NCBI GenBank assembly: GCA_030737875.1 | Contig: CM060910.1 | Location: forward strand, 248,404,427 to 248,468,426 | Length of the DNA: 64,000 nt | From: Allium sativum | Lineage: Eukaryota; Streptophyta; Magnoliopsida; Asparagales; Amaryllidaceae | Reading direction: 5' to 3' | Shown here: positions 50,316 to 61,264 of the stretch, piece after piece | Numbering within the stretch: position 1 is the first letter of the stretch | How the letters are laid out: each line of letters starts with the position of its first letter | Notes under the pieces: generated by a model | What the model saw: only the letters and a program-made list of their open reading frames with translations | Database searches by the model: none | Told to the model about the DNA's origin: nothing | Translations under genes and position numbers: made by a program

Positions 50316-50759
50316 TTTGTTGTTGGTGACTATGTGCATCTAAGGGTTTCTCCGATGAGAGGAGTGGTCCAATTTGGCAAAACAGGGAAGTTGGCGCCCA
50401 GATTTATAGGCTGTTTTCCTGGGCTTGAACGGATTGGAACTCTCGCTTATAGAGTCCAATTGCCTGATTGGTTGCCTGGAGTACATGATGTGTTTATCGT
50501 ATCTCAACTTCGAAAGCATGTGCATGATCCAGACTTGGTCGCGGAAGAAGCCGCACGACAAGATTTGGAAATTACTCCAGAATTAGCTGTGAGGAGAGAG
50601 CCAACAAAAATTATTGGCAAAGAAACTAAAGAGCTGAGGAACAAAAAGGTTCACTTAGTCAAAGTACAATGGAGTGGAGATCCGCAAGACTGTACTTGGA
50701 AAAATGAGGAGAGTATTAAGAAAGCCTATCCCAATTGCAGGGTGGATATCTCTGATTAA
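50316..50759 (+). pseudogene. Integrase C terminus with chromodomain-like tail
   Basis: This is the same frame as the integrase after the stop at 50313. GDYVHLRVSPMRGV and GKLAPRFIGCF are the GPY/F-type C-terminal region of Ty3 integrases, and VHDVFIVSQLRKHV follows. The last 45 residues, LRNKKVHLVKVQWSG and CTWKNEESIKKAYP, match the chromodomain-like tail of Tekay/Del elements, a variant lacking some of the aromatic cage residues of classical chromodomains. The natural stop is at 50757-50759. In this family the domain is thought to direct insertion to heterochromatin. Confidence 0.88.
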
Positions 50760-51840
50760 CTTTGGTGCAAGGTACATTTACCATATTTTGCATTTCCGTA
50801 TTGTTTTCAATTTAGTTGTTGTTTCCTTTTCATGGATGTAGAATTTTTGATCATATAGTCTGAATGATTTTAAAAGAGTATATGAATTAATTACTATATA
50901 TTTGAAAAGGTTAATAATAAATTGATTGTTGTTTGTGTGGAGTGGTTGTTAGTTTAAATTAAATCACGTTGGAATAATAAAATCAATAAGAGCATGAATG
51001 GTAAATTTATGCAATTGAATCAAATATTGAACTGGTTTGCAAATAGGTAGATTGATTTATGCATGTACATTATATATGTTTGAACAGGTAAATTGATTTG
51101 ATGTTGAGTAAAGAATTTATCTGCGTGCCCGACAAATAGGTAAACCTTAATGAGTTGGATGCACAATTTTATTTATTATATCAACTCCTGTGAATGCCAT
51201 TGGATGTTGAGTGCTGGTTGTTCTGCGTGTAATAATAAACATCGCCATAAGATAGTAACAATTAATTTTGAGCTACATTACATGGCATACTTCTGGAAGA
51301 TAGCATACTTCATCATATATCACATAAGCATTTGGAGCTTATGTGACGAGGTTGAAGATTTACCATACGAGTGAGAGGCTTATATGGCGATGACTATATT
51401 ACAGGTTGAACCGAAGACTGATATGGACTATATAAAATATAACAGTAAATTGCTAGATTAATAAAAACCCCACACGGGTCTGGAGATGACAATAAACACG
51501 TCTCTCTGGTCATTAAGGCACAAAAACCATTTATAGGGTGACGAGAATTTATTATCTGGAGTTATGATTTATACACACTCCCCTACGGACATCGGAATAT
51601 ATCACTATAAATATGTGTATGCTTATTAGGATTTATTGGGTACCTAATACATCCCAATAAATTTCCAAACCCCTCCCCATACAAAGGAGGTTATGGCGAA
51701 ATTTTTCGAAAATTTAGGGTGTTAGCCAAATTTTTGAAGAATTGGAAAATTCTTAGAAACTAAAAATTTGAAGAATGAAAGTTGAGTTGGATAATTAAAT
51801 AACTTTTAGCTTCGTTCCTTTTTGGGGACGAAAAAATTTT
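50760..51840 (+). other. Chromovirus 3' non-coding spacer
   Basis: Non-coding DNA from the pol stop to the PPT. Bases 51680-51716 form a block also found, identical over about 37 bases, in the LARD interior. A 'cgtgcccgacaaataggtaaacc'-like block near 51123-51145 also has a LARD counterpart near 15225-15250. No reading frame of note. Confidence 0.75.
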
Positions 51841-51853
51841 AAGTCGGGAAGAT
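51841..51853 (+). other. Chromovirus polypurine tract, degenerate
   Basis: AAGTCGGGAAGAT directly before TGTAACAACCC. The related LARD has AAGGGGGGAAGTC, so the tract here has probably mutated since insertion. Confidence 0.8.
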
Positions 51854-54800
51854 TGTAACAACCCGGAAAATCTAAACCAGTTTAAAAGTTTTAATTTAGC
51901 TATTTTAGTGGATTTTGAATATTTAAAATAAAATATTTTAAAAAGTAACGACCAAAGGTCTATTTGAATCAATGTTGGAAAATAAATATATTTATTTTAA
52001 TTATAAAACAAGGCCAGAAATGGCACGGTAGTTTGAAAATTTGAATTCGAACGTTGACTGACTGTACAAGATGCAAAATAAAATGGATTTTAGTGAAATC
52101 AAAAATATTTAAATCTGTTTAAGAATATCTTTCTAACGAATTTGAAAAATCAAAATTTCATAGCGGGAATCAAGAGTTATGGCCAAATGAATTTTCAAAA
52201 AGGTCGCTATGGAGTTTATATAGCCCTTGAAAATAGACATTTTGCAAATGACCTCCATTTGCGATGAAAGCACTTTTGTTGGATCTGGGATGTCAGATAA
52301 TTGCTAGATTTCAAATTCCATAATTTTTGGAGTTAATATGTGAGCGTGACAAATGAAAATATGTTTGGTTAATTTCACTCAATTTGGATTGACCAGAAAA
52401 TGGACATTTTTCAAACATTCTCCAAATTTGACGAAATCAGTTTTGTTGGGACCGTATCATCAAAACATAACTAGATTTATTTTTCTGGAATTTTTGGGAT
52501 CAGTATGCGGCCTTGGCAAATTGAAATATATGTTCAAATGAAATATTTGAATGTTTTATATTTTAATTTGAAGAAAAATTGACTGAAACAGTTAAATAGG
52601 CTTACTAAACATATTCCATTGTGTTCGGAGTGGGGGTAATTAACTAGGGATGGCAGTCGTTGTGTTTGAATTGGAGTTCGTACGGAGAAAGAGGTATTTT
52701 TGAAAATAAATAATTAAATATATATTTTTGGCCCCTTCCGATCCTCTGAATCGCGCACGACGGAAAGAGATTGACCCATTCTCTCCTCCTTTTCTTCTAA
52801 TCTGCTCAATAAAATCAAGGGCTTCAGTTAGGGATTTTGTTGTCTCTTCAAGATCTACACATCCATACAGGGTTTGCGTTTTTTCATCGAGTATTGAAAC
52901 CGGATCGACGCCCCGAAATTCCGACCTTCAACTCGCCTCTGCCGCCTCGATAGGCCACCGAAGTGGACCACATACCCTATGCACGTGCTCCCTCCATTCC
53001 CCTTTGATGCTGCATAGCCCGATCGTCCAACCCCATCACGGATTCGACGAAAAATCCAAACCTAGTTTGGAACCATTTGCTGAAAGGTACAAACTTTGTT
53101 TATTTTAACTGATTTCGACAAATAAAAGCGTTGCAAATTAATAAAAATCATATCTTTTTGTTATGTGGTCGAAATTTAGTGAAACAAGAGACACTGGGAC
53201 CGTGTGGACGTCTTCTACATTCTAGAAGAGACTGGAGAATTTTTGGAGATTCCTACAATTTTTGGAGGAGTGGAACCTAATGTAAGATTTCTAAATTATA
53301 AACGATATGGAATGGCGATGTATAAATTATACGATCGATATATAAGTTATATAAGCGTTGTACACCTCCTGTATAAGCGTCGTATAAGTTGTATGTGCGA
53401 TGTATTAGTTATATATACGTTGTAAACATCATATGTGCGTTGAATGGAATTGAAATGAAATCGAAATATATTTATATACGTATATATATATACATACACT
53501 CCCCTCGTCCACGACCATGGACGATATATATTGATTGTGATTGTTTGAATTTTGGTTGACGTGAAATTTGGTTGATAAATGTGAATGGTTGATAATGATT
53601 ATTTGTGGTTGAAACAAAATTGGAATTGTTTGTGGAAAAATCCATTAGGATATGAAAATGATTGAAATATTTAGGTTATAAGGATAAGCCCCTTAGGGAA
53701 CACTGCGAGGCGTAAGGTAGTGCGAGGAGCCGTACTCGGGACGGTGCCGGTTTTTAACCCCCCTACCGTTATGCTGCCGAAATTTTCTGAAATATTTATG
53801 TGTTTGATTTATATTCATGTATTGAAATATATTCATGTGTTGGGAAAATATTCATATGACGAATAAATTATTTGAAAGATAAAAATCACAGTTTTATCAT
53901 GTATATGAAGTATATAAAATATTCCTTTTTGAAATAAATTGTTTTAACAATAAAAATAACATTTTTATAATATATATGAATCGCTAAAAATATTCATGTT
54001 TGAAATAAATTGTTTTAACAATGAAAATCAAATTTTTATTATATATATGAAGTGTTAAAAATAGACATACGTTGAAATAAATATTTGTTTGGTTAAAAAA
54101 ATTATTTTTATCAAATATATGAAATGAAAATGGTTTGGAAATTGAAGAACGGATTATATATATATACAATTAAAATAAAATGAATAACGAAGCTGCAGTT
54201 CGTATTTTGAAACCATGATTTTAAACGATTATTGCAGGAGATCCGACCATCGGATATTCCCGAAACCGACACCGTTGGGTCCGTTTTGAAAATATCTTTC
54301 CAACGACACCAAATTTGTAAAGATCCTACGGTTAGATTTTGTGAAGTGTTAAATTCAAATCTGTATGAAAACAATGCCAGAATGGATTACATTAATATAT
54401 ATAAATATATTTAAATTAAATCGAATAACGACGCTGCAGTTCGTATTTTGAACTCGTAACTTCAAACGATTGTATTGGGAAATCCGATCGTCAGATTTTC
54501 CCAAAACTGGAACCGTTGGGTCCGCTTTGAGAAGATCTTTCCAATGATATAAAATATGTAAAGATCCAACATTTAGATTTTTAGATATGTGTAAATCAAA
54601 TCTGGGGAAAAACAGCGCCATGGCCGCGTTATGGCCTGAAGCGTCGTTTGAATAAATTGGCTATATTTATATAAATAAAAAAATAGCGATAAATCGTTAT
54701 AAAATATTATAAACGATATGGAATGGAAATAAACTGAATTTACTCGGTTTAAAGGATATTTGATGGTTGAATGCGTTTGAAGTGAAAATTACATTAATGA

Positions 54801-56415
54801 ACTGAATTATGGATGTCAGATAATTTAACCATTGAAATGAATTGATTTGAAATTCTAAATATACGTGAATTATTTGAAAAGGCCGAGTTAATTCTCATTT
54901 TAAATAATTGATCGACGGTTAGAAGTCGAAGATATGAAGGTAGTGCAAGACCGAGGATCTTCACATCGAATGGATGGCTACTGATGCCTTTAATGGGAGT
55001 TGCTGCCCTGAAGGGGTTATAGTGGTGGTCGTCCGGACATACTTATTGACCGTTTGGATGTGCGAGGGCCTCTCTCCTGTATTGGACATACGGGAGAAGA
55101 ATAAGTTTCCTCTGGTCTCGTTCAGACCCAGAACGGACTTGTAAATGGATGTGTGTTTGGCGTTGTAGATTGACAACGTGGCATACGGAGATGCTATGAT
55201 CAAGGCTTTTGTTGAAAAGCAGAGCCTTGTGGTTGATGATCAAAGCATGGATTTAAATAGCTAGCTTTGTTTTTAGCGTTGATTGGCGAGCCTCACACCC
55301 CGGTATGAGCCAGAAACGGGAGAGGACTTCAGGAAGGACATGCATTTCTTTCTAGCTAGGAGTGGTGTTTTGGGTTTTACACGCTCCGACATTTTACTTA
55401 TGTGGATGATGGATACCGAGGAGCCTCGGTTTTATTGGTTGCTCCGGGGCCGATGGTTTGGTCGGTATATGACCAGTTTACGCCCCATAGGATGGGGAAA
55501 CACAGTGTTCAAGAATTTTAATCCACTCCGTGTGGACCGGCCCTGACGATCCAAGGGCCCACCTGAGTCTGGGTCTTAAGGCTCGGGCTAGATAGTCTCG
55601 AAGCGGTAAGGACGATCTCTTGCCTTGGTTCATGACGGAATTCCAATTTCCAGATACGACATCGTGCGGTTTTGATTGTATACCTATATATGGCGACATA
55701 GTGGTATGGGGGCACTTATGCTGTCTATGATTGATAGTTATGATTGAAATTGTTTTTGAAACATATAAACACTTGTAATAGTATCAAATGCTTTTGTTTT
55801 ATTCGTATCAAGCATATTTTGGGTATTAGAAGGTAAAACTCTATCCACCGGTTTGCGGTGCATTGTATGATGGGAACTGAGTCTTATAATGGCTTCATTT
55901 TTATAAAAAGCATTGCGATGTTTAAATGATTTACTTGTTTTAAGCACTGGCAATCCAATGGAGTAAACCCGTTCCGCGTTAGCGGCGTGGTCCTTTGATT
56001 GGCCTTATTATTAAAACAAGTTAAGTAGATTTCTCATACCAGTCCCATGACTGACTCGTAGTTTGTTTCACTTGCAAAATCGGGTGCCCCTATTCAAACA
56101 CGGGCAGCCTTGTATTCAGGTTTTAGCAGGCTATGGAGCTGAAGATGGATTCTATTACTTCTTTTTATGTTGTTCATCTCTTGTTGTACATATTGTGTTT
56201 TGATTCCGCTGTAGACATTTCATGTAAAGCCGAACTATATTTTTGTACTAAGTATGATCCTGTACTGTGTAACTCTGATGATTATGTTTATCCAATGTAT
56301 TATGTTGTACATTGTCTGGTGTATTTATATATTTCTGTTCTGCTGTTATTTGTTTATGTGTTATATTCCAAAGACTACCCTTGCCACCATGGAATGGGGG
56401 TTTGGGGTCGTCACA
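51854..56415 (+). repeat. 3' LTR of the chromovirus (4.56 kb)
   Basis: This is the partner of 972-5594 with the same internal tandem duplications. It ends GGTCGTCACA, followed by the TSD copy ctttg. Confidence 0.92.
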
Positions 56416-56700
56416 CTTTGAGTCCAGGAAATGGTTTTGAACTAGGAAAAAATTCTTCAAACCATAAAACATGGTTTTAAATCAAGAAAGACTACTTTGA
56501 ACCTATAAAAGAGACTTAAAAGTAGGAAAGATTACTTCAAACCTAGAAAGATGGCTTCAAATCAAAGAGTGCTTTAAACCTAGAAAGATGATTTCAAATC
56601 AAGAAAAGGTGTGTAGAACCTAGAAAAGTGGCTTCGAATAAAAAAGGATAGCTTCGAACCCAAGATGATTGCTTTAAAGGGATATTTTACAATTAAACTA
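56416..56700. repeat. 21-22 bp minisatellite, right part
   Basis: Units such as TTTGAACCTATAAAAGAGACT and TTCAAACCTAGAAAGATGGC continue the array of 834-971. The right TSD copy ctttg is 56416-56420. Units are degenerate and the array fades near 56700. Confidence 0.65.
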
Positions 56701-56739
56701 TGTATTTCACTCCGAAGTTGTGCTTTGCATCTCAAATGA

Positions 56740-57430
56740 TTTCGTTTTGAATTTAAAAAGTTACACTGCTCTGATCGATGATTCTTAATCAACTGACATT
56801 GAGGAAGATTTATTCTTGGTCGGTTCACCTTGAGTGGGATTGAGTTTTGGTCAGCTTAACTTACTTGTTTTTCCTTGAGCAGATTCGATCTTGGCCGGTT
56901 TAACCTTGGTAGAATTGATTCTTGGTTGGTTTACATTGAGCATGGTAAATTGAAGGCAAATTAATCTAAATGAAATCGTTAATTTTTGGCCATTTAATCC
57001 TGAGCGGGGATTACCCTTGGTCGGTTCACCTTGAGCTGGATTTAGTTCTGGTTGGCTTGACTTAGTAAATCAGCCTTGAAGAAGTTTAGTTTTGGTCAAT
57101 CTACCTTGAGCAAGACTACTTGTTAGTCAATTCTCCTCGAGTAATCTCAACTGAAAGTCTTTACCTCAAGCAGTTATAGTAGGCTTCTTCTTGAGCAAGT
57201 TTCTTCGGTTTAGTCTAATGACTTTTCCTTTAACAAACTTGTTTAGGTTTTATTTAAGAGGATTGGGTCGATTAGGCCAACGGCTTTACCTTGAGTATAC
57301 CTTGTTAGCTGCGCCTTGGGTGGGTCTGCTCAGTTTAGTCTAATGACTTTTTCTTGGCAAAATTTAATTAGCTTTTCCTTAAGAGAATTGTGTTGGTTAT
57401 CCTAATGACTTCGCCTTGGTTAAGAAGTCC
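56740..57430. repeat. Degenerate repeat around TTGGTCGGTTCACCTTGAG
   Basis: Blocks such as CTTGGTCGGTTCACCTTGAG, CTTGGCCGGTTTAACCTTGG, GGTTGGCTTGACTTAG and GGTCAATCTACCTTGAGCAA recur at irregular spacing of about 30-60 bases. A later variant is built on TTTAGTCTAATGACTTT...CTTAAGAGAATTG. No coding frame runs through it. Confidence 0.6.
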
Positions 57431-57470
57431 ATTCTACAGTTTCAATGACAACAACTATACAATAGAAATC

Positions 57471-57506
57471 GTGTATGTATATATGTATATATGTGTGTGT
57501 GTGTTT
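57471..57506. repeat. TGTATA/TG microsatellite
   Basis: Alternating (TA)n and (TG)n run. Confidence 0.9.
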
Positions 57507-57599
57507 ATGTAGGTTATCTACAAGGTCAACTCAAATTAGCAATGATAACAATACTCAATAACAAGCTAAGGCAATAAAAGATATTACAAATCGATTGGA

Positions 57600-58255
57600 G
57601 AAACAACAGACATGCACAAGAAGGCCAATAATATCTGATACACAGTATCAAATGTCTGGAAATTTTAACTAGATGTCTGGCATCGCCCTCGGAAAATATC
57701 TAAAAGATACATCAGATATTTGACTTAAATTCCGAATGTCAAATCTGGAGTTCGATCATACAATTTGAACTACAATTATCACCTTTGAATAGCCATCTCT
57801 ATTTCTCTTCGCTGCAACTCTTCATCATCAATGGTAACAACCTTACAATAATCATCTATGGCCACAACCGTTCAAAATAACTCTCCAGAACTATATATAG
57901 TATCAATATTCAAGAGAACCAGTACCAAATCTACTTGTTCGACAATATCTATACTTGATATTCTAAAAATATATTCTCTTGAGCTCCACAAATCTAAATC
58001 CATAACTACTATTCCACACACTCCTGCTCTTCACTGCAAATCATATTTAAAGATATATTGGAAGCTATTGTACTATCCATTAACATCCCTATTGCATTAT
58101 AACACATATTCGATAAGAATACCTTATTGTAACCAAGTCTATTCCTCCAGGTGAAGCGAGGGTTTTGTTGAGAGATTGGACTAAACGTAGGATGGGAGGT
58201 TCGAACCAATATAAAATCCTAGTGGGCATTTTTCATATTCCTTTATTCTATATTT
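57600..58255 (+). repeat. Copia LTR fragment (Sirevirus-like), +
   Basis: The features resemble legume and other dicot Sirevirus-type LTRs: TGTCTGG-type repeated blocks near 57652-57740, a 'ggccacaaccgttc' block, a TATA-like ctatatata at 57891-57900, then 'gaagcgagggttttgttgagagattggactaaacg' spread over 58154-58188 followed by ACCAATATAAAATCCTAGTG. No second copy is in the window and the start is not fixed, so the boundaries are approximate. It may be the displaced upstream part of the 5' LTR of the copia element at 60061. Confidence 0.5.
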
Positions 58256-58278
58256 GGCACACACAAACACACACACAG

Positions 58279-58307
<29 letters not shown>
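58256..58307. repeat. (CA)n(AT)n microsatellite
   Basis: A CA-rich run to about 58277 is followed by 14 AT units to 58306. Confidence 0.95.
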
Positions 58308-58309
<2 letters not shown>

Positions 58310-58538
58310 AAATTGGTTCATTTTTATTATCTAATAAAAAACAATACTCAGGTCAAGTTAGCATACTAACCGTTACAAACTAAAACAAACAAACATCAAA
58401 AGCATAATAAAAAAGGAAATGCATGTAAATTTAAATCTAAATAACATAAAATAGTCCCATGATGAGGCCTTCATCCCACTGTTGAGTGCAACTCGCTGCA
58501 CCACACCCGAGCCAAGTTCTCCCCTTGTGCACGATAAT

Positions 58539-58724
58539 TTAAAGATCTGCACCCATAACTATGCATAATATGTTTTCGAAGATGCTCCAGATATACAACG
58601 CCCATATGTAATCAAATGCAAGGGAGTTAGAAAATATGCATATATCCCCAGGTCGAAAACCATCTTGGAAGTGAAAAATAGCTTCCCACCAATCGCAAGG
58701 CCCTTGAACAAATATAATTGGCAC
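58539..58724 (-). CDS. Unrecognised open segment, possible terminal exon
   Basis: 61 codons from an ATG-equivalent to TAA; the frame is open a few codons further upstream (AYCTK before it). The protein is hydrophobic and tryptophan-rich, with GPCDWWEAIFHFQDGFRPGD and a likely membrane-type segment ALYIWSIFENILCIVMG. I do not recognise the family. Composition is unlike the random AT-rich frames around it, which is the main argument that it was once coding. It lies near the 3' end of the candidate transcript, before an AATAAA. Chance is not excluded. Confidence 0.25.
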   Translation of the reverse strand: MPIIFVQGPCDWWEAIFHFQDGFRPGDICIFSNSLAFDYIWALYIWSIFENILCIVMGADL

Positions 58725-59412
58725 CTTAGTGCAGTAAGCGCATCTTCATATTAATGAAATCCCAACTATAATGCACGAAATGAAGATGGAAAAGAAATCT
58801 GCATATCATCCAGTACCATATTCCTAGTAGCTGTTTTGCTTCAAAACTGAAGTACAGAAATCAGAATTGGTGTTCATGAAAAAAAAACCTGCTGATAAAA
58901 CTTCAGGCTTCCTTTTGAAACCATAAGAGGGTACACATGATTTCAAAGATAAGCTTAGAAATTGATCAGTGATAATATAAGCAAACCAAAGTTGCAGACG
59001 ACAATTCCAACTTCTGGGTGAACATGATTCAGTAACCCATTTAAAAATAGAACCAACACCAACAAGCAACAGAGATGAAATTGCACAACTACATCCCCTA
59101 CCTATATTGTCAACGTATACAAACAACCATATGAATCTGCATGCTTACTCCTCAATGATATATGGACCTGATACATTTCATCTCCATTCAAATTTCAAAA
59201 GCACAAAGACTTCCAATCATTCATTAGATGTCCCTTCAAGAATTATTGGGAGTAAATCTGTACATCCAGGTGTTGGAGTCCATGAACATTATGAGGGTAA
59301 AAGTCATAAAGAAGCCTAATACTGCTTCACCAACTTTCAGTAGATAATTAAAAGAGGAAAACCATATCGCATATAGAACTTCAAAACAATTAGTTAATCC
59401 AGTTCCAAATTC

Positions 59413-59560
59413 CTGTTAAACCAAGAAACATTTTAAATCCAAAAATGAATTACTGAAATCGACAGATTCCAGATCGAAGCGAAAATCTTAAACTACCGTC
59501 AAAAATACCCAACATAAATCAACTTGGCATGACCCAAGACCAAACAGAAATAAATCTTAC
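59413..59560 (-). other. Candidate intron of the minus-strand transcript
   Basis: Donor GTAAGA and acceptor TTTAACAG, T-rich in between (element strand), length 148, all typical of plant introns. It would lie in the 5' untranslated region. Confidence 0.35.
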
Positions 59561-59770
59561 CTAAACACCCTCACTGATGTCGATCTAGTTTGACCAAGTG
59601 GAGAGATCGGTTGGAGAAATCTGGAACTGAAACTAGTTCAGTTGCGTCAGAGCTTGCCAAAACCCAAATCCACGGTGGCTTGATATTCCAAATCGAACAA
59701 ATCCGAACCAACGTTGTTGAGAGACTGAGAAGATTGGTCATCTAATCTTGGCTATGCGAAGCAATTTAGA

Positions 59771-60058
59771 TCGACAACTAAAGTAGTTTCTCGAAGTGGT
59801 TGAGGGATCTTAGATCTGGCTTTTACTTATGGAAATAAAGTGAAATAAATGATGGCTTATCAATGAAATGGAATTCGTTGAAGGTTGCATACAAATAGCG
59901 AGCGATTTGTTATTACTGGAGGAAATCAATTAAAAGTACAAGATGAACCTGCGCAATGAAAATAGACGAAGAGAAAATCGCCTGTCGCCATTAACAAGAG
60001 TTCATCCCATACACATACACTTGCTTATACACTATACGATCCTTCCCGTAGACTTTCA
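59771..60058. other. Region upstream of the copia interior; possible LTR tip
   Basis: No gene seen. The last 60-70 bases, ending CGATCCTTCCCGTAGACTTTCA, look like the end of a copia LTR because they finish in CA two bases before a PBS-like site. How this connects to the LTR fragment at 57600-58255 is not resolved. Confidence 0.35.
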
Positions 60059-60060
60059 AT

Positions 60061-60071
60061 TGGTATTAGAG
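60061..60071 (+). other. Copia primer binding site, mutated
   Basis: TGGTATTAGAG differs by one base from the tRNA-Met PBS and lies two bases after a CA end. Confidence 0.7.
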
Positions 60072-60123
60072 AAATGTGGTTTTTTGATCAAACTATAGTA
60101 ACACGTATTTCGTTCATATTAAC

Positions 60124-61264
60124 ATGGAAAATACATTTCATGAAGGTCAATCTACCACATGACCTCCATTTTTTAATAGCTCCAATTATACATATTGGTC
60201 AATTCATATGAGAATTTTTATAGAAGCTAACGGTTCAGAAATTTAGTCTACTACTCACAATAAATACGAAGCACCTACCGCAGGTACGAGTGTGTGGACA
60301 GATGCTCAAAAAACCGCAGCTTCAAATAATGCAAAAACTATGAATGTTTTATTTTGCTCTTTAAATAAAAATCAATTTTCACGAGTCGTGTTATGTAACA
60401 CTGCATATGGTATTTGGAATACCTTAAAAATAATACACAAAGGTACAAACAAAGTCAAGCAAACTAAGATTTCAACAAAATTAATTCTTATCATTTAAAA
60501 TGAAACAAAATGAATCTATTGTTGATATGCATTCTAGATACCAAACTAATCAGCATGATTTAATGGCACTAGAAGTTAAATTTACTGATTTTGATTTAGT
60601 ATCTCGAATATCCAAATTTTTAACATCAAAGTGGAAAAGAAAAGTTTTAGCTATAGCGGAGCCTAATGATTTTTCAACAATCAAAGTTGAAGAATTGATA
60701 GGAAACTTAATGTTCTATGATGCTAATTTGTAGGCTAGAAAAGAACAAAATACGCAGAAGAAGAATATAGCATTTCAAGCTAACAATGAAGATTTGGATG
60801 ATGAAAAAATAGTGTCCATCGCAGAAAATATAAAAAAATTCAAGAAGTTTCGAGAAATGACCAAGTTTCAAAAAGGAGGAAAATCTAATTCATCAAATCA
60901 AACATCTATTGAGTATGATCAGTTCGGGCATATAAAGAAAAATTGTCCGAAGCTCAACAATGATAAATGAAGAAATTTGAAAAATTTAGAAAGAAGAAAG
61001 CATTTGAAGTAACATGGGATAACTCTGACTCTTTGTCCTCTTCACAAAGTGATAGTGATAGTGATGAAGAACATGCTAATGTATGCTTTATAGTAAACAC
61101 ATATGACCTATGTCCCGATCTTAGCCATGATGAATTATTAGAACTTACTATGGAATTAGACGATAAAATCAAAAAAGTTAAAAAATTAAATAAGGATTTC
61201 ATTGCAAAAATAAATCGACTAAAAATTGAATTTGGTAGTCAAAAGATGAAAAGGAGATCTTAGA
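60124..61264 (+). pseudogene. Copia gag, decayed
   Basis: From the ATG at 60124 the translation shows PPFFNSSNYTYWSIHMRIF (UBN2-type gag start), then NAKTMNVLFCSLNKNQFSRV and the YGIWNTLKIIHKGT segment. Stops lie at 60160 and 60244, and a frame change falls near 60498. The next frame (60500-60733) carries KQNESIVDMHSRY and EELIGNLMFYD, the rest of the domain. The zinc knuckle near 60903-60950 reads YDQFGHIKKNCPK: the first two cysteines are lost. An acidic serine run (SSSQSDSDSDEEHANVC) and a coiled coil follow to 61263. Unlike elements A and B, this gag keeps the full order of domains, so it shows what A and B have lost. Confidence 0.88.

Larger units (their letters stand above)
972..56415 (+). 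mobile_element. Ty3 chromovirus (Tekay/Del-like), old, with nested insertions
   Basis: The element begins TGTAACAAC and ends GGTCGTCACA, is flanked by the perfect 5-bp duplication ctttg, and has two long LTRs, a tRNA-Met PBS at 5598 and a degenerate PPT at 51841. Domain order along + is gag with two CCHC knuckles, protease, reverse transcriptase, RNase H, integrase and a chromodomain-like C terminus. That order (integrase last) identifies Ty3, and the chromodomain-like tail together with the style of RT and IN points to the Tekay/Del chromovirus lineage. Three insertions (8194-22908, 23351-26540, 26627-49349) interrupt it. Without them it would be about 14.8 kb. In-frame stops in every domain mean it cannot encode a working polyprotein. 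Confidence 0.93.
58310..59770 (-). other. Candidate minus-strand host gene or gene fragment
   Basis: This is the only stretch that does not look like retroelement. Reading minus: a pyrimidine-rich possible leader begins near 59760; a strong splice donor TTTAG|GTAAGA at 59561/59560; a good acceptor TTGGTTTAACAG at 59413, giving a 148-base intron; further sequence down to a 61-codon open segment (58724-58539); and an AATAAA signal (complement of 58323-58328). The splice sites and signal are consensus matches only. No protein family is recognised, so it may be a gene, a pseudogene, a captured fragment or a non-coding transcript. Confidence 0.35.

Noticed and set aside
58824..59126. 100-codon minus-strand frame in the candidate gene
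   Set aside because: It contains intron-like T-rich runs and no recognisable domain, so I did not call it as coding.
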